From Morella rubra (taxonomy: Eukaryota > Streptophyta > Magnoliopsida > Fagales > Myricaceae), in the NCBI GenBank assembly GCA_003952965.2, contig CM025854.1, forward strand, positions 30,717,331 to 30,781,330: a stretch of 64,000 bases of DNA, written 5' to 3'. The notes beneath the pieces are model-generated. The model had not been told where the DNA came from. It did not search any database and saw only the letters and a list, made by a program, of their open reading frames with translations. Position 1 is the first letter of the stretch. The number at the start of each line of letters is the position of its first letter. A program made the position numbers and the translations under genes. This document shows, piece after piece, positions 46,691 through 58,370 of this stretch.

Positions 46691-49318
46691 ATGAACGCTT
46701 TCTGCTCAATCCGTTCTGCCGAGCAGTTCTCATGTCTGTCGAAACTATTTTTCTGTACAACAAGGTAATAGTCTTATGTTCATTGCTCTATTTTTGTTCT
46801 TCTCTCTCTTTATTCCACCCCCTTCCCCTTAAACCCACACCGCCACTTTGAATAGTCGTTATCTGCCTCATTTGTTTTTTAATGGGTATAGTGTGTGATT
46901 CCTGATAACTGAGGTCCATGCTTGCATACCTGTTGTGTGATTGGCGCATGCACACGGTGAAATATGTGTTATTTGAGCTGCGGCGGTGCATTAGTGAGCT
47001 CTGCTTTTGAGAGGTTAAGGGGAAAATTGTATTTTATTATTGTTCTTCTCTTCTTCACCTTAGGCTTTTTGCTTTTTGCTTTTCCTGTTTTGAAGAAAAA
47101 TGACTCTTGGGTTGCATGGGCTTGTGCCAATTATGATAAAGCAAAAGCAAATTAAGAGTCGTGTGCGAAATAGGCACGACATTTGTTTCGCCTCTTTGAC
47201 CAATCTCTCTAAGCTTTTCAGAAAACAGTTTCTTGTTCTGAAACAAGGCTGTTTAGAGATGCTTTAGGAAAGGAAGGGAGTGAGTGATTCTGAAATATGT
47301 GATGGTATCCCAAAGAGTTGATTTGAATTGGATACGCATTTAAAGATGAGCCATATCGGTTACTTGTTGCTGATCAGAGGTGATGAGCTCGTGAAATGGT
47401 GGTAGGTGTAAGGAAAAGCAAAGATGCATAGTGCGAGAGGTTAAGTGTTGCTGGAAGTTGTGGATGCAAGTGGCTTTTGACTGAGTAGAAGAGAGTAGGC
47501 TTAACTTTATTTTCTTCGATTGCTGACCTTTTCGGTAAACTCGGTGGCAGATGCTTGCTGCCCAGTCGTGTCTAGTTTCAATAACAAGATATTGTAAATG
47601 ATCGAAGTAGCTATAGAAGCTGAAGCTGCAGCTTCCTCACCCTTCCCTCGCTCCTCCAGTTCTATTTGTTTACATTTCTTTTCTCTTCCCTTTTAAGTGT
47701 GGAAATTTTTTTATTTTTGGTTTATCTTATTCAGGAGGCAAATTTCTTTCCCTGCAAAAGTCTCCTATTGCCAAGCAAAGTTTGGTAAGCAATTAATTTC
47801 TCATTATGCTTTCGTGTGGCTTCTGTAGGGTTGTTTAATCCTCCATGTAGAAGCCAATTTTTAGTCATTTGCAGTTTTATCTTCTGTGATAACTTTATTT
47901 TTCAATACTATGGCAGCTGATTCCGAGACAGATGTCTCATCGAGCTTGAAAATGGTGCCTCCGACCTTGTTAGCAGCAGAGAAAGAAGAAGCCAAGGCTG
48001 TTCTGACCTTGTTCTTAAAGAAAAATGGATTGAGCAATGCAGTTGCAGCAAGAACCATCAACAAATCTGACCTTTTCATTGACCACCTTCTCTCAAGGCT
48101 TCATTCGATTCATAAATCTCGGTATCTAGTAGGTTCGATTTCAACATAATGCTGATATTCTGATACACAGTCATGAGTCAAGTTAGTATCTTTCATTCTA
48201 CAATGGATCCTTTCTAATCAAGTTCCCATTGACATGGCAGGCCGTGAGCTTACAACTCTTGAGATCAGGGATGCTCTTAGTCCTTATCTTGAAGCCCTGC
48301 TCGAAGAGCATGGAAACTTTATAGTAGACGTAGTGGAAAAATTTCCAAACCCACCTGTTAAAGACAAAACAGTTTTGCCAGTTTCTGGGCCCAATCCAAC
48401 TCTTGACTCTAAGAAGCTAAAAGCCATGTCTCGAGTGAGTGAGATGGATCCAACTGGGAAGCTCCGCCCTCACATCCACTATCTCATAGAGCTCGGTATG
48501 GATCTTGAGCAGATCATGGGTATTACAAGAAGATTTCCTGCATTTGCCTATTATAGCTTGGAGGGGAAAATCAAGCCAGTGGTTGAGTTTCTTCTTGATC
48601 TTGGCATTCCAAAATCTGATATTCCCACCATCATCAACAAAAGGCCTCAGTTGTGTGGAATCAGTCTCTCTGAAAATCTTATTCCCACCATGGCATTCTT
48701 AGAGGATTTGGGAGTGGACAAGAAACAATGGGCAAAAGTGATACATCGCTTTCCACCACTTCTCACTTATAGCAAGCAGAAGGTGAAGACCACTATAGAA
48801 TTTCTTTATGAGATGGGCCTGTCAGCAGAGAGCATTGGTAAGATTCTGACACGCAGCCCAAACATTATTAGTTACAGTGTGGAGGACAAGTTACGCCCAA
48901 CCGCTAAGTACTTCCAATCTTTGGGGGTTGATGTTTCTGTTCTTCTCCATCGTTGCCCACAGACTTTTGGTCTTAGCATTGAAGGTAATTTGAAGCCAAT
49001 GACAGAATTTTTCTTGGAGAGGGGATACAGTATTGATGAAATTGGGACCATGATCTCAAGATATGGAGCCTTATATTCTTTTAGCTTGTCTGGGAATATG
49101 ATACCAAAATGGGAGTTCTTTTTGACCATGGATTATCCAATTCAGAGCTAGTGAAATTTCCTCAATATTTTGGTTATAGTTTGGAAGAGAGGATTAAACC
49201 AAGGTATGCACTTGTAAAGGAGCGTGGAGTTTCATTGCTGCTGAACCAGGTGCTATCATTGTCATACAGCGATTTTGAGAAGGCTTTGAAGAAGAAAATG
49301 GAAAAAAATGCTTCTTGA
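46691..49318 (+). pseudogene. MTERF5-like copy B, 1-nt deletion near the C-terminus
   Basis: Exons 46691-46764, 47735-47784, 47875-48132 and 48241 onward match copy A exactly in size. In exon 4, copy A has ATCCGAATTCAG and copy B ATCCAATTCAG near 49137, a one-base loss. The frame then ends after DYPIQS at 49151, giving about 430 aa instead of 486 and removing the last mTERF motif (LVKFPQYFGYSLEERIKPR). The lost tail is still readable in another frame to 49318. A truncated product could be stable, but the conserved end is gone. Unit boundaries start at about 46281 with the GGTATAAAAAC block. Confidence 0.88.
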
Positions 49319-51390
49319 CAAGGATACGAGTTGCAGCAGTGATGACCTCTGATCAGACAATGTACAAGGAGATGAGTATGCAGATTTACGTCGGCACAAA
49401 TGCAATATTTGAAGGGCGTTCGTTGAGTGCAGTTTACCAGGTCAGAAGCAAATATTGGTGCTCTTAAGTGGCCATTGTACTGTGCTGGAAAATTTTGTCC
49501 ATGTAACCGATCTACAGCGGCATGTGCAAACCAAGCCATCCAGTTTCAAAGCACATTTTGGTGCATAAGGCTTTGAAAATTGCTGAAATGATCCTTTTTT
49601 TCTTTGTATTGCTGAAAGGATATTGCTGCTGGAAGGGCTCTTTCTCGCTGAAGAACAATATTGGAAGAACGTTGATATTTGCTATCCGGGGCTGATCCTG
49701 TCTTTTCCGCTTAAACGATTGACACGTTGCGTGGGTACACGAGTCAAATTTTGCGAGATGTGACCATTGAGCATCTACATTTGCAGCGCGAAGCTGTGTC
49801 AAACCTTAAGCCATTTACGTAATCATCTTATCTTTTAATAGCATGTTCATTGGTGCCGCACGCTGATGCAGCTCTTGTCAGCCACTCTCTCCCTCCCCTG
49901 GAGCTGTCCATGTGGAAGAATTCTGACACAGCTTAATGCCCCGTATTGTGTCGTTTCATTAGCATTACTCAATAGGTTCGAAGCACATTTTTGCTGAGTA
50001 GCAGAATGATTGTACATCTTCCACCCCTGTTGTTAGCTCTTCCCATGGAGCAAGAAGAGCTTGGCGTAGCTTCAAATTGAAGTTTGCATGTTAACTAAAT
50101 TACCGTGGTTTTGCATGTTTGACAGAAAAAATGATCCTTTTTTTCTTTGTATTGCTGAAAGGACCCTTTTTTCTTTGTATTGCTGCTGGAAGGGCTCTTT
50201 CTCGAAGCAAAAAGGTTGTTTTTTCTGAAGAACAATATTGGAAGAACGTTGATATTTGCTATCCGGGGCTGATCCTGTCTTTTCCGCTTAAAGGTGTGGC
50301 CCGATTGACACGTTGCGTGGGTACACGAGTCAAATTTTGAAATTACGACTGGATAAAGACGAAAAGGTGACTTTACCGGTGTTGCCATTGAGCAGCTCCG
50401 TCACCAAAGACTCAAACATTTGCATTATCCAACAGCGCACCTATTCCGAAGCTGTCATTTTACTGTCGGTTAAACTTAAATCTTAATTTCTTTTTGCTAT
50501 TGAAATTTTCAGTCTTTTTTGAATTTACGTAATCACCCCTCCGTTCTCTCTTATCTTTTAATATTGTTTTCGACTTGATTTTTTTTTATATGTTCGTATT
50601 TAGGAATTTTAAAATTTTTTGGTGATGTTGTGAAAATTAAAATGGATTATAATTTTATTAAGATGTTGTTTTTATTGGATTTTGCCTAGTGAAAATTTTG
50701 AAGTACACTTTACATATGAAATTTTTTAGAGTTTTATGAGAGTCATAAAAAAATAAAGATATAGATGATTGATTAAATTTTTTATTTTTATTATAATGAG
50801 TAGAGAGATGATTTTGAAATTTAATATCTTTATTTTTATAAAAATAGAATTAAAATAAAAAGAGAAATAAAATTATTGTGGATACTTATTTAGTGGGTCG
50901 AAAAGCTAAAAAAATTTAGATCTAAAATTTTTTAAAAACATAATTTTTTTTTTACAAAATTTGGCTTTGCAAACACATCCTTTCTCTGACAAAATTAGGT
51001 TGAATAACAATAAAAATAAAATAGAGTGATTTCAGTTTAATAATACTGTGATCAGTATCATATCTATATTTTTGAACATGAAAAGATTTTGTAACTGATT
51101 CAGAACCTACTGAAAAATGATAAATTAAGCTAGAAATAAATAACATAATTTATACAATTCCGTGTATGGGTTTCCGAGAATGGCAACAAACCAAAGAATT
51201 CAATTGATGACACTGGTGCCAGCTAAAAATTAATCAGGCTATCACCCATGGAGAGGTCATTATTGTCATTTAGCTCTTCATTGGCCAATGTTAAGGAACA
51301 ATGCGACACTAATTTGATTTTTCAATAATATTACCTTAATCGTTTCCCCAGAAAACGTAAAAGAATATTAGATTCCTTCTCAATTACTCA
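49319..51390 (+). repeat. 3' flank of MTERF5 unit III, with internal direct duplication
   Basis: Homologous to 42550-44350. Segments 49577-49745 and 50123-50338 are direct copies of each other (GAACAATATTGGAAGAACG, CTATCCGGGGCTGATCCTG), and the first has internal deletions. The end is AT-rich. No gene. Confidence 0.7.
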
Positions 51391-51463
51391 ATAGATTTTT
51401 TCTTTTCTTTTCCTGTTCTGTATGAGGATTCCCGAGCACTCCACTCGACCGTTTCCGGTAAGG

Positions 51464-51470
51464 TATATAA
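51464..51470 (+). promoter_or_regulatory. TATA box of the cohesin gene
   Basis: TATATAA within GGTATATAAGGC, 123 bp before the ATG at 51593. Position and context fit a plant core promoter. Confidence 0.6.
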
Positions 51471-51592
51471 GGCACCCGTTTGGCCCCTGCACTGCATTCT
51501 CAAGTAGCAGGAGCATTTTCCATCTTTATATTGTCTTTCAAAATCGGAACCAAAGGGAAGGACAGTGAACGCGAGACAAAACAGAAAGGACC

Positions 51593-54500
51593 ATGTTCTA
51601 CTCGCAGTGCCTTCTCTCAAGCAAGGGGCCTTTAGGCGCCATATGGGTCGCTGCTTACTTCTTCAAAAAGCTCAAGAAAGCTCAGGTCACTGAGACTGAC
51701 ATCTCCGCCTCCGTCGGTTCGTCTTCTTTTCTCTTCAACTTCATGTACGTGAATGTATGTGTAGCTATGTGTGCATTTAATGTCTTCATATGGGGTTTTG
51801 CTTCTGGGAGGAGGAGAGAAGGAGGGAAATTGCAACCATTTTCATTTATCTCAGCTTCATGTTTAAGCATTTTGTTATCTCGACACTTTATTTAGCTGCT
51901 TTATGTTTTGTTTTGGTTGTCGTATTTCAGCATCAATGTGGGTGTTAGTTGGAGCAACAGAGTTCTCTTCATCCTCCTCTTTTGGGGTTGGGGGTCCATA
52001 TGGCTGCGTACGAGCTGTTTAAGAAATTTCTTGGAAATATCGTTTTTCCAGATGGGTATATTTTGTAATGACGGATAAGTTTATAACCATTAACCATCTG
52101 CGGTTTTTCTAAAATCTTGATTTTTCTAGTCACTTCGTCTTGCTATGAAGTACAACGAATCCATGACCTAGTTTGAAGGTTTCTTCCTTGGTTCCTACAA
52201 TAAAAAATAATCTAGCTGTGTTTCTTTCTTTATGGCTGCTGTTCTTATATTTTTCTGAGTGGCAGTGCAGTTAAGCTGCTAGGATCCATCGGCTATAGAC
52301 ATTAAAGTAATTTAACCATTACTAATTTTAGATGGACAGCGGCTTTTGTCTTGACTGTTTCCCACGTTATTTTTCATGGTAATAATTAAATCGAAAATTC
52401 TAGATTCTTATGTCCTGTTCCTAGTAATCGGTTCAAAACTTACATTAGACAAAAGAAGGCAGTCACTTTAGCCAAGTAGAAAGCATCATTTAGCAAAATT
52501 TAGAAACCAATTGGATTGATATTTCAGTCAACCTATTTACAATGCGCTAGAAGTGCCTGAAAATGCATGATTCCAATTTTTTTTCTTTATATCAAAGCCA
52601 AATGCTTTCAATTTGGGTCAGCTTTGTCTTCGTCTAAACAATACTAGAGTGCGAATGATAGAGTGGCTAATTCTACTGCTGGGCTTGGTTGAGATTATAG
52701 AAAGATGATTTCGTATAGCAGAATTGCAGAAACTGATTTACTAGGACCGGAGAAGAAAATGTGTGTTTTTGTAATCTTTTAAACTCTCCCAGCTGAGCAG
52801 AAGGCTAAAATGATCGGCTACTTAATGAAATGCAATTTAATTGTCAAGAGAGCAATTCTCAGCTTGCTGTTGCAATTAGGATGACAGCTACAAAAGTTTT
52901 ATTTAGCAGCATACCTAGTTGCATTGCAGGCAGCACACTTGATGATGACAAAATGAAGAATAGTGGCTTGTGATAGTCTGTGCTGGTTGTCGTGGGGTGT
53001 GCCAAATTGGTGCAAAACTGAGGAACAACATTAGTTAAAATCAAGATTTTGTCTTTCGGAAATTTGATACCTGGAGAAGTATTTGCAAGGTGTATTAACA
53101 TCTATGTTTTTTGTTGTCTGATTTCAAGCTTGAGAAAAGATACTTCTTTTTGATGCCATTACTGATGCTATTTTAGTAAGTTCAAAATACAGTATCAACC
53201 AGGGTTTCATGAATTGGGTAGTTAGTCGCATCTACTTTGTTTATTTAGGTTTTTAACTTTGTTTCACTCGGTCCATGATTCTTAAGTGTTCTGCTCCATG
53301 TTAGTTGTAGCAGTTGAGATGTTGAGTGGTGGCAGTTGGTGAAAGATGAAAGCATGAGTCTGATTTATGGGAGATCAATTGTGTTGAAAACTTGTTACGT
53401 TTCAAGTTAAGCTAAGATCTTTAAAATGGTCTTACTCTTTGTTCTGGAAGTAGTGGTTCACAAGTATCCGCTAACTTTCACTATCTGATTGCCCTATCCT
53501 ATAATTTATTAATTTCTTCTGTTAATTCTCTTTTTGTTTTCTGTTGATGCAGATAAAATTTTACAGGATGAGGTGAATGTTGTTGCATACAGAGTGCTCG
53601 CCTACCTTCTTCTAGGAGTTGTGAGAATATACTCAAAGAAAGTTGAATACTTGTTTGATGACTGCCATGAGGCGCTAATAAAAATCAACGACTTTGTGGT
53701 TAGCACAAAAGAAAGAACACATACACGGACCTTGAGTGTACCTTATTTCTCAATTACTCTACCGGAGAAGTTTGAACTTGATGCTTTTGATCTGGAGATC
53801 CTTGATGATGTCAGTGGGTAAGATATCTGGTAAAAAAGAGTGGTTTAGATTATTCTTTTCTGTTTGAATTAACTTAATTTGTTTGTTTTTCTCACTTCCC
53901 AGAGGCAATGTGGTGTCGCGTGAGGAGATCACACTCAAAGGTTCTAATTCTGCTTCAAATAATAGATGATTTTCGCTTACTTTGCCCATGTTTTTTGTGT
54001 GATGGGTTTGATGTGGAACAGATGGTGCATGGGAAAATGAGCAAATGGGGCGGTACTCTTTAGACAAGGTATGTTACATGGTTGTGGTGTTGCATAAAAT
54101 GCTACAGCGGTTCTTTGTTTTAACGTCCCTCCCTATATTTCCAACCATTAGATGGGAGGGCTTCTGTTTTTTTTTTCTTTTAAGGAACTTCTTAGTTCGT
54201 GAGTTCTTTCCTTCTTCTGGAACATCATTTACTTTTCTGCGTAGTGGGAACAAGTTCTCTGATCCCTTCTGGACATGAATGGATGATAAAACCACTTATC
54301 AATCTGATATGACAGCATTAGTGATGATTCATGTACCAAAAGACATGCTGCATGTGTCTTGTCTTTTCCAAAACTTAACCATCACTCTGCAAACTGGTTC
54401 GTTTGATACTGTTGCAAGGGTCTAGACCCTGGATGGGTGGAAATCCACAGATAGAACAATTTCCAGTCCCAGAAAATATGTTGTCTCATGCCTTGAAATA

Positions 54501-57500
54501 CAAGTTCTAATACTTAAATGGAATAAAAATACAATTCTGTCAAAAAATTTCAGTTTTTTTTTAAACATACTGGAGGACTTATAACCAGTTGTAGTGACTT
54601 TGCTATCTTAGTTTCATAGGAGATGTCTACTTGAAATGTGACTGTTTGTGGTTTTTGCAGTATCATTATGAGGAGATTTCTGTCTTTCACAGAACAAGTT
54701 CCATGGATTACACTTTCACTGACAAGTATGTAAAACATCCCATCTGTTTTTCTTTTTCAAGAATGTTGTGTGTACCTTTATGCAAGGGCAGCTCAAATTT
54801 ATCGGCCCCACCAGCCACCCTCTAGGGGGAGGGGGTTGTCTCTCTCTCATACTATAATAGAATAATTCTTTGCTGCAGTATTCTATCATCTGGGCCCATG
54901 GACATCGACATGGGAGTAAGCACATCGTATAATCTAACCTGCATAGAAGCACAAATGGAGAACCTTCAAGAAAAAAGCTTCTCTCGAGCAGAATGTGTTG
55001 ACCGTGAAATGTTTTGTGAGGGTGAAGAAGAACCTATGGACCCTTATACGCCATTTGGAGAATATCATCAAACTAATGGGGAGACGACAAAGGTTCTAGC
55101 AATCAGACAGTCGGAAGGCAAAGTACCTGGAGAGGCAAACAGGGGGAAACATCACGACAATAGTTTTTCTCAAGAAGGATTAGTGAATGTTGAGATGTTT
55201 TCTACGACTAACAGAGAACCTCTAGACCATGTTAATCTATCTGCTGAAGATCATCAAGTTGATGGAGGGCAGAGGAAGTTTCTAGAATTAGCACAAGAAA
55301 ACCAAATGCATTACGCTATTCAGGAAGTGAGTGGTGTGAGCAACTTAGAAACAAGCTTGGAGAAACTTCGAGGTGATAAATTCTCTCAAGAAGAATGTAT
55401 GGACCCTGGTTTACCATGTGGGGCAAAGGAGGAACCTTCAAAACTTGCTAGACGATTTGAGGAAGAGCCCCATGATTATACAGAGACAATAAGGCTCCCA
55501 ACTCTGACTTCATCAGAAAACAGAAAGTGTCAGGTTAATACAGAAGAGAATCCACTGTCTATTACTCTTGATGGGACCCCTCAATCCAAGTTCCCAGATG
55601 CTTCAGGTGCAAAACACCTACAATAGTTGTTTAATATTATTGGTATTGTTTCCTCTTGAAAAATAAACTTTACTAGAAATTTTTATCAACATTTTTCTTA
55701 GTGATTCCACACATTTGTTAGAATCTCTTAACTAGAAAGCCAAAGGTACCCTTGCTTAATCAGATAGCCAAGCATTTCCCATAATTTTGTGCTGTAGTGC
55801 TTGAACTTTCACATTTTGAAGAGTTGGGGTCCGTAACAAGTTTGTCCTAATGTAAAAGTTCTTCCCTTGGCACAGGTGCTTCTATGCCAGAGCTTATTCA
55901 TACACCATCTGTGAGAGAGAGAGCTCGGGTTTCCCGGAGAAAATGCTTAATCGAGAGACCATAGTGTTGGCAAATGAGTAAGTCATGCTATTTCTAGTTT
56001 AACTCTTGACCATAGTGTTGGCAAATGAGTAAGTCATGCTATTTCTAGTTTAACTCTTTTGGTATTAATGCGAAGTAACTCGCCAGTGTCTGTATGTAGA
56101 ACTAATTGTCTATTTTCACAATTTGTTATAATAGTGCGGGTTATTGTTATGAGCTTCATTTTCCTTTTAATGATGCAGTGCCCCATCTGTAGTGACTAAT
56201 ATCATAATACATCTGTTAGATATACAGGGTTATTGATTGTATATGTCCAATCGCAAAATAAGGTGCAAGGGGTGTTTGAGATGAGCTGAGTTGCTTTTTC
56301 CCCTCCTCAACTTATGTCTATCAACCATTAATTGTGGAGAATGAGATGAGAGCTCTTGTGTGTAACTGTGCATCAAGTAGCTGCAACTTCATTTCAGGCA
56401 TCAATAGAAATTCTGTTACGAATATCTGATGCAGTGAACTGGATAATTTTATCATAGATTGCCACCTCATACTATGAAGCATGAAAATGGTAGAAGATGC
56501 TAAACTTAATGCTTTCTGTACGCTAGGGCAAGCTAGGGTTTCTTCTCTTGTAACTAGGTCTATATTGGCATTTAAATTCTCTGGAGTAGTTTGAAATTCC
56601 CGTATGTCATTCATAGTACTTGATATAAAAGTGGCACCCATTGTTGGTGTTGTAAAGATTATCTGTCTGAGTATAGGATTTCATTACCTTAGAATGGACC
56701 AATTTGTAGCAAGGACTAAATGATTTAAAGTAAGACAAAGAGCTTAATAGTGAATGCAATGCCATGTTGAACTCTTACAGGGTACTTAGGCGCAGCATAC
56801 ACGATGCAAGTGACCTGGTTTCTAAACGAAGGAAATGTCCACATAATGCTTTAGCTGCATGGAAAGCTTCTCAAATTTCCAGTCTCCCACAGGGCTTCCT
56901 AGAGCCTTCAATCCCTTGTAAGTTCCTATCATAATCTTCTCTCTAGTTCAATTGCTGAAGTATCGTTACTGAGCATTTATCTGCAGGTATTTCATTGGAG
57001 CTTAAATCTCTCTTCTATGCAAATAAATTGAAGATTCTGGAATCTGCTGAAACTAGGAACAAGCCTGAGAAGTTAGATATACCAGAGTCTCCTACTGTGG
57101 GCAGATCAGATAAAGTTGCAGAATGTCCTACTGTGAGCAGATCAGAGCAAATTGCTATTGCTCCCAAAACTCCTGTTAAGTCCTCAACATTGAAGAAATC
57201 ATTTCAAAGCGCTGAGAACACTAAAAATCTTAGCTCGGAGGGATTAAGACCAGCAAGTTCATTTGGAAGTGTAGAGGAAGAGCCATCTCCGAGCAAGGAT
57301 CGTGAACTCGATCTTATACTCATGAATGAGGTAAAGTAATGATCATTGTGGAGGAGCCTCAAAGTTAAAAAACAAAAATTGTTGTTGATTTAGACAATAA
57401 ATGTGATGAGTTTGGAGCATACTGAGTCTTGAGCTCCCAATTGAGCCTATGCAAAGATTATACAGCCTTGTAGGAGAGTTTTTTTAAGAGTTCGATGGAA

Positions 57501-58370
57501 GTATTTAGTTCTGGATTGAATACTCACGTTTAATAATACCTTGATTTTTTTTTTCTTTACATTTTTTTTGTCCCAGGAGATATATTCATGTGCAGTGGAT
57601 AACTTGGAACTCTGTAAGGCCTATCCTACATTAACTTTTTTCATTAGTTTGACATTGTTCTAGTACTTGGAACTGATTTTAGCTTGTGTTCCTCTTAATG
57701 GCATGTGGATCATTTTTGCTGTAGATGGTTGGTCAGGCAGAACCAGGTAGGGTGGATCGTACTCCTCTGATTTTCTTTCTATATCAAGTCTCAATAGTTC
57801 CTTGTGAAATTTAGTTTCAATTTGTGAATTTGTGATGTAGCAGAATAGCTGCAAGGTACTTGTACAAAAATTTTCAAAACCCAAAGAAGGGAAGAGAGGA
57901 GGAAGTAGTAAGCTTGTTGCGGGTTCTGGAAGGAAGAACCAAGAAAGAAAGTGCAAGGCTATTCTATGAGATACTGGTATGTTCTACATGCGTTTGAGAA
58001 TCATTTTCCGACTGATTTTCAGGGCTTGGCCAGCAATTAACCGCTGTTCAGTTATTTAAGTCAATGTCTTTTACATCTTTCAAGGGAAAACCGAGATTGT
58101 CCGCATCTCAAATTTCTCTCTCCAGTTGGTTGGTTGATTGGTTCCTTCATAGAAGCAACCTGCTTATTTATTTATTTATTTTTTCCATTGGGGCAAAAAG
58201 TGAGAAAATCTGACGGTGGATTATGTAATACATCTTAGCAGGTGTTGAGAAGCACAGGGTATGTGCGTGTGAAACAGGATAATGCTTATGGTGACATTCA
58301 AGTCCGGAAACTCCCAAAATGGGACGAAAGCTGTGTATGGAAAGATAGTATCTGTATATTTATTGGGTAG
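51593..58370 (+). CDS. SYN2: Cohesin kleisin SYN2/RAD21.1-like, one frameshift in exon 7
   Basis: Alpha-kleisin of cohesin, closing the SMC1-SMC3 ring in the nucleus. Thirteen exons: 51593-51716, 53553-53817, 53903-53940, 54022-54068, 54661-54725, 54879-55606, 55876-55977, 56781-56917, 56987-57330, 57577-57613, 57725-57746 (22 nt), 57841-57976, 58242-58370. The N-terminal Rad21/Rec8 domain is unmistakable (MFYSQCLLSSKGPLGAIWVA, YRVLAYLLLGVVRIYSKKV). The C-terminal winged helix reads TKKESARLFYEILVLRSTGY. The middle is acidic and variable, as usual. Exon lengths sum to 2174, one short of a codon multiple. The missing base lies near 55955, where VSRRKCLIER runs into a TAG, although the family frame (VLANE) resumes 1 nt later. 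As written, the protein stops near residue 450 without the winged helix. It is a real break or an assembly error. The SYN3 and SYN4 types look different at the N-terminus. Confidence 0.9.
55957..56058. repeat. 51-bp tandem duplication across an exon 7 splice donor
   Basis: Sequence starting GACCATAGTGTTGGCAAATG at 55957 is repeated exactly from 56008. Each copy contains the exon end and a GTAAGT donor, so two donors 51 nt apart are available. Confidence 0.92.
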
